DNA from: Flavobacteriaceae bacterium
GTDB lineage: Bacteria; Bacteroidota; Bacteroidia; Flavobacteriales; Flavobacteriaceae
NCBI GenBank assembly: GCA_013215095.1
Contig: JABSPM010000004.1
Location: 1-46,163 of the forward strand
DNA: 46,163 bases
Reading direction: 5' to 3'
Made by a program: the position numbers and the translations under genes. Shown piece by piece: positions 42,908 to 46,163 of this stretch (position 1 is its first letter; every line of letters starts with the position of its first letter). The notes beneath the pieces were generated by a model. That model was not told the DNA's origin. It ran no database searches and was given only the letters and a program-made list of their open reading frames with translations.

Positions 42908-45520
42908 TTAGTCCAAATAGGCTTTAGCAGCACTCAAGGCCTCTGCAATACCATCAGGATTTTTTCCACCAGCAGTTGCAAAAAACGGTTGTCCACCTCC
43001 ACCACCTTGGATATACTTCCCGAGTGCTCTTACAATTTGTCCAGCATTTAAACTTTTTTCTTCTACTAAGTTTTTAGACACATAACAAGATAAGATAGCT
43101 TTGCCTTTGTTATTTGCACCAAACAGCACAAACAAATTATCAACTTCACCTCCAATTTCAAATGCCAAATCCTTAATTCCTGCTGGATCTAAGTCCACTT
43201 CTTTAGCTAAGAAATTCACACCATTTATGTCTTGTATTTCAGCTTTTAAAGTGCCCTTTAAGTATTTAGTTTTATCTTTTAGCAAGGCTTCAATTTGCTT
43301 TTTTAAATCGGTATTTTCTTGTTTTAAGTCCCCTACCGATTTTACTGGGTCTTTAACATTATTCAGCATCTCTTTAATTTCGAAAAAAGCTTTGTTGGTC
43401 TCAAAATAGAAGTCTTTAACAGCATCATTGGTTATCGCTTCTATGCGTCGTATCCCTGATGCTATCGCACTTTCTGAACGGATTTTAAAATGCCAAATAT
43501 CTCCAGTATTTTTCACATGTGTTCCTCCACAAAGTTCTATAGATTGTCCAAATCTAATAGACCTTACTGTATCACCATATTTCTCTCCAAATAATGCCAT
43601 AGCACCATCTGAAATGGCCTGGTCCATTGGCACATTGCGTTTTTCTTCTAAGGGTAACTTCCCTTCGATACGCGCATTAACAAAATTTTCAACATCGCGC
43701 AATTGCTCTGTTGTTAATTTTGCAAAATGGGAAAAGTCAAAACGCAAATATTTTGAATGCACAGCCGATCCTTTTTGCGCTACATGATCACCCAATATTT
43801 CTCGTAATGCCTGATGTAGCAAGTGCGTTGCAGTATGATTAGAGGCGGTTCTATGGCGTTGTTTTTCATCTACGACGATAGTAAATTTTTCATTTAAATT
43901 ATTTGGTAAGTTTTTAGTAAAATGAATAATTACATTATTTTCTTTTTTGGTATCCAAAATATAGACCACATCACCATGGGCATCTTCTAAATACCCTTTA
44001 TCTCCAACCTGGCCTCCGCCTTCTGCATAGAAAGGGGTTAGATTAAACACCAATTGGTATTGTTCGCCATCTTTTTTGGATTTCACTTTTCTATAACGCG
44101 TTATCCTTACATCAGCCTTTAACATATCATAACCTACAAATTCCTGCTCTGCATGCTCCACTAAAACCGTCCAATCATCGGTTGAAGTTTCACTAGCAGA
44201 TCTAGAGCGTTGCTTTTGTTTTTGCAGTTCCTTTTTAAACCCGTCTTCGTCCAAGGTTAATCCCTTTTCATTAAGAATCAATGCTGTTAAATCTATAGGA
44301 AACCCATAAGTATCATATAATTCAAATGCCTTTTTTCCAGATACTTTATTTCCTGAAACATTCTCGATAATACGGTCTAGAAGCAACAAACCTTGATCTA
44401 ATGTTCTTAAAAATGAGGTTTCCTCTTCTTTAATAACGTTTTCTATCAATTGTTTTTGATTTTTAATCTCTGGGAATGCTTCTCCCATTTTCTTGCTCAA
44501 AATCTCAACTAAACGGTAGATAAATGGTTCTTTTTTATTCAAGAATGTAAATCCGTAACGTACCGCACGACGCAATATTCTACGAATTACGTAACCTGCA
44601 CCGTTATTACTAGGCAATTGTCCGTCTGCTATAGAAAATGCCACAGCTCTGACGTGATCTGAAATTACACGAATGGCTACATCGCCTTTTTCATCCTTTC
44701 CATATGCGGTATTTGTAATTGTTTCAATTTCTCTGATAATCGGAGTAAATACATCAGTATCATAGTTAGATTTTACATTTTGTAATACCATACAAAGACG
44801 TTCAAACCCCATACCGGTATCAATATGTTTAGCTGGAAGATTTTCTAATGATCCATCTGCCTTTCGATTATATTGCATAAATACAAGGTTCCATATTTCT
44901 ACAACATGCGGATGATCCATGTTTACCAAATCCTTTCCGTCAACCTTTGCTTTTTCTTCATTCGAACGGATATCTACATGTATTTCACTACATGGTCCAC
45001 AAGGCCCTTGATCCCCCATTTCCCAAAAATTATCCTTTTTATTCCCCATAAGGATGCGATCTTCAGGAATAATTGCTTTCCAAAAATCATAAGCTTCTTG
45101 GTCCATTGGAATACCATCTTCTTTATCACCTTCAAAAACGCTAACATAAAGTATATCCTTATCAATTTTATACACTTCTGTCAATAGCTCCCAAGCCCAA
45201 GCAATAGCCTCTTTTTTGAAATAATCTCCAAAACTCCAGTTCCCGAGCATCTCAAATAAGGTATGATGGTACGTATCATACCCTACTTCTTCCAAATCAT
45301 TATGTTTACCTGAAACTCTCAAACATTTTTGAGTATCTGTAATTCTTCTGTTTTTTGGCTCAGAATTTCCGAGAAAATATTCTTTAAATGGCGCCATTCC
45401 AGAATTTACAAACATTAATGTTGGATCATTCTTTAAAACCATTGGCGCTGATGCTACTACGCTGTGTTTTTTATTTTCAAAAAACTCTAAAAACTTAGAT
45501 CTAATCTCTTGAGACTTCAT
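42908..45520 (-). CDS. alaS: Alanine-tRNA ligase
   Basis: 870 residues, the normal full length. The N-terminal catalytic domain ([31 protein letters not shown]) charges tRNA-Ala. The editing domain has [11 protein letters not shown] and CGGTH for zinc and mischarged-Ser removal, and the C-Ala domain ends [14 protein letters not shown]. It opens the alaS-TPR-GSCFA run and diverges from the M23-like gene. A minus-strand TATTTTTG at 45633-45626 is a possible promoter about 105 bases upstream. Confidence 0.98.
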   Translation of the reverse strand: MKSQEIRSKFLEFFENKKHSVVASAPMVLKNDPTLMFVNSGMAPFKEYFLGNSEPKNRRITDTQKCLRVSGKHNDLEEVGYDTYHHTLFEMLGNWSFGDYFKKEAIAWAWELLTEVYKIDKDILYVSVFEGDKEDGIPMDQEAYDFWKAIIPEDRILMGNKKDNFWEMGDQGPCGPCSEIHVDIRSNEEKAKVDGKDLVNMDHPHVVEIWNLVFMQYNRKADGSLENLPAKHIDTGMGFERLCMVLQNVKSNYDTDVFTPIIREIETITNTAYGKDEKGDVAIRVISDHVRAVAFSIADGQLPSNNGAGYVIRRILRRAVRYGFTFLNKKEPFIYRLVEILSKKMGEAFPEIKNQKQLIENVIKEEETSFLRTLDQGLLLLDRIIENVSGNKVSGKKAFELYDTYGFPIDLTALILNEKGLTLDEDGFKKELQKQKQRSRSASETSTDDWTVLVEHAEQEFVGYDMLKADVRITRYRKVKSKKDGEQYQLVFNLTPFYAEGGGQVGDKGYLEDAHGDVVYILDTKKENNVIIHFTKNLPNNLNEKFTIVVDEKQRHRTASNHTATHLLHQALREILGDHVAQKGSAVHSKYLRFDFSHFAKLTTEQLRDVENFVNARIEGKLPLEEKRNVPMDQAISDGAMALFGEKYGDTVRSIRFGQSIELCGGTHVKNTGDIWHFKIRSESAIASGIRRIEAITNDAVKDFYFETNKAFFEIKEMLNNVKDPVKSVGDLKQENTDLKKQIEALLKDKTKYLKGTLKAEIQDINGVNFLAKEVDLDPAGIKDLAFEIGGEVDNLFVLFGANNKGKAILSCYVSKNLVEEKSLNAGQIVRALGKYIQGGGGGQPFFATAGGKNPDGIAEALSAAKAYLD

Positions 45521-45572
45521 GTAACTGTGTTAAGCTTGTTCTAATAAATTGCTTTAAATATGAAACAATTTA

Positions 45573-45580
45573 TATATTTG
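45573..45580 (+). promoter_or_regulatory. TAnnTTTG -7 element before M23-like gene
   Basis: TATATTTG in the alaS spacer, with a TTG 21 bases earlier (45549-45551). It drives the plus-strand gene at 45648 with a leader of about 60 bases. Confidence 0.5.
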
Positions 45581-45647
45581 TTCATTGTTCAATTAGTATT
45601 GCAAAAAAAACGCAAAACATAAGCGCAAAAATAGAACTTTTTAACTA

Positions 45648-46163
45648 ATGTCTAAGGTAAAATATTATTACGATTCCGAAACGCTATCCTATCGCATTAT
45701 AGCGCGCAAAAAACGAACAACTGCAAAGTACGTTTTTGTGTTTTTATTAGCTGCTGCCATATTTGGGTTTCTCTTTTTAGTTATTGCTGGACAGTACTTT
45801 GAATCGCCTAAAGAAAAAGCCCTTTCAAGAGAGCTTCAAAACATGCAATTACAATACGATTTACTAGACAAAAAAATGAACGAGGCCTTTGCTGCACTTG
45901 AAAATGTAGAGGAGCGCGACAATGCTATTTATCGTTTATATTTTGAAGCTAATCCTATACCCGAAGAACAAAGACGACAAGGATTTGGAGGTATTAATCG
46001 TTATAAAAAGTTTGAAGGTTATGACAACTCAAAACTTATTTCAGAGGCCAATCGTAAGATGGACATACTTCAAAAAAGTATTGTAGTACAGTCCAAATCA
46101 TTAGATGAAATTGCGATATTAGCTGAAGATAAAGAGAAGTTCTTAGAGGCCATCCCTGCAATT
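45648..46163 (+). CDS. Membrane-anchored protein, probable M23 peptidase, N-terminal part
   Basis: 172 codons open to the right edge, so the gene is cut by the window. The N-terminus is a basic cytoplasmic tail (MSKVKYYYDSETLSYRIIAR). One membrane helix follows (about 28-50, VFVFLLAAAIFGFLFLVIAG), then a coiled coil (SRELQNMQLQYDLLDKKMNE) and the segment AIYRLYFEANPIPEEQR. This is the usual start of flavobacterial M23 (LytM-type) murein endopeptidases found divergent to alaS. The catalytic domain lies outside the window, so the call rests on this N-terminal pattern and on position. Confidence 0.75.
   Translation, partial: MSKVKYYYDSETLSYRIIARKKRTTAKYVFVFLLAAAIFGFLFLVIAGQYFESPKEKALSRELQNMQLQYDLLDKKMNEAFAALENVEERDNAIYRLYFEANPIPEEQRRQGFGGINRYKKFEGYDNSKLISEANRKMDILQKSIVVQSKSLDEIAILAEDKEKFLEAIPAI

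Noticed and set aside
1-46163. CRISPR array
   Set aside because: No set of regularly spaced direct repeats and no cas genes seen.

Overview
The window reads as chromosome of an aerobic marine-type Flavobacteriaceae bacterium (Bacteroidota). It is AT-rich, several genes sit behind the Bacteroidota promoter element TAnnTTTG, and typical markers of the group are present: GSCFA protein, M3 peptidase after purE, gcvP, a fused E1 dehydrogenase and a phenylacetate cluster in the order E-A-B-C-D. I cannot name the genus.

Layout. 0-11.5 kb holds core genes: the end of purE (its first ~75 bases here are out of frame), an M3 oligopeptidase, a membrane-anchored LAS-type (MepA-like) putative peptidase, a decayed TIGR01777-type epimerase, an ECF sigma factor with a very small zinc anti-sigma-like partner, a UbiA-like membrane protein, glycine dehydrogenase gcvP, and a three-gene set (ketoacyl-ACP synthase III, methyltransferase, GT2 glycosyltransferase). 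A tRNA-Thr(TGT) and a cold-shock gene follow, each with a clear promoter and terminator.

12-21.3 kb is accessory. It lies between an IS66 tnpB gene and a truncated IS66 tnpC, both on the + strand. Inside are a TetR / ABC exporter / HlyD adaptor / TolC operon with a palindromic operator, an outer-membrane-like protein, an IS1182-type transposase remnant and two small lipoproteins. The ABC protein has an intact Walker A but an altered Walker B and no switch histidine.

21.4-26.1 kb (minus strand) carries branched-chain amino acid degradation: E2 acyltransferase, branched-chain aminotransferase and fused E1 alpha-beta. A Lrp/AsnC regulator (+) separates it from the phenylacetate catabolic cluster (27-40.8 kb, all minus): TetR, paaE, paaA, paaB, paaC, paaD, paaG, paaH, paaI, paaJ, paaZ, an enoyl-CoA hydratase and paaY. 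Together they take phenylacetyl-CoA through ring epoxidation, oxepin formation, ring cleavage and beta-oxidation to acetyl-CoA and succinyl-CoA. No phenylacetate-CoA ligase (paaK) is in the window. PaaZ carries an extra C-terminal DUF1569/DinB-like domain.

The most striking unlisted structure is a 436-bp element between paaI and paaH. It consists of a four-helix-bundle (S23/IVP) gene bounded by 29-bp inverted repeats that match at 23 positions. The repeats contain the stop codon of paaH and the likely start codon of paaI. A second pattern is a short hairpin 7-8 nt before the start codon of five phenylacetate genes. The window ends with a rhodanese protein, the alaS-TPR-GSCFA operon and the start of a divergent membrane-anchored protein that I take for an M23 peptidase.
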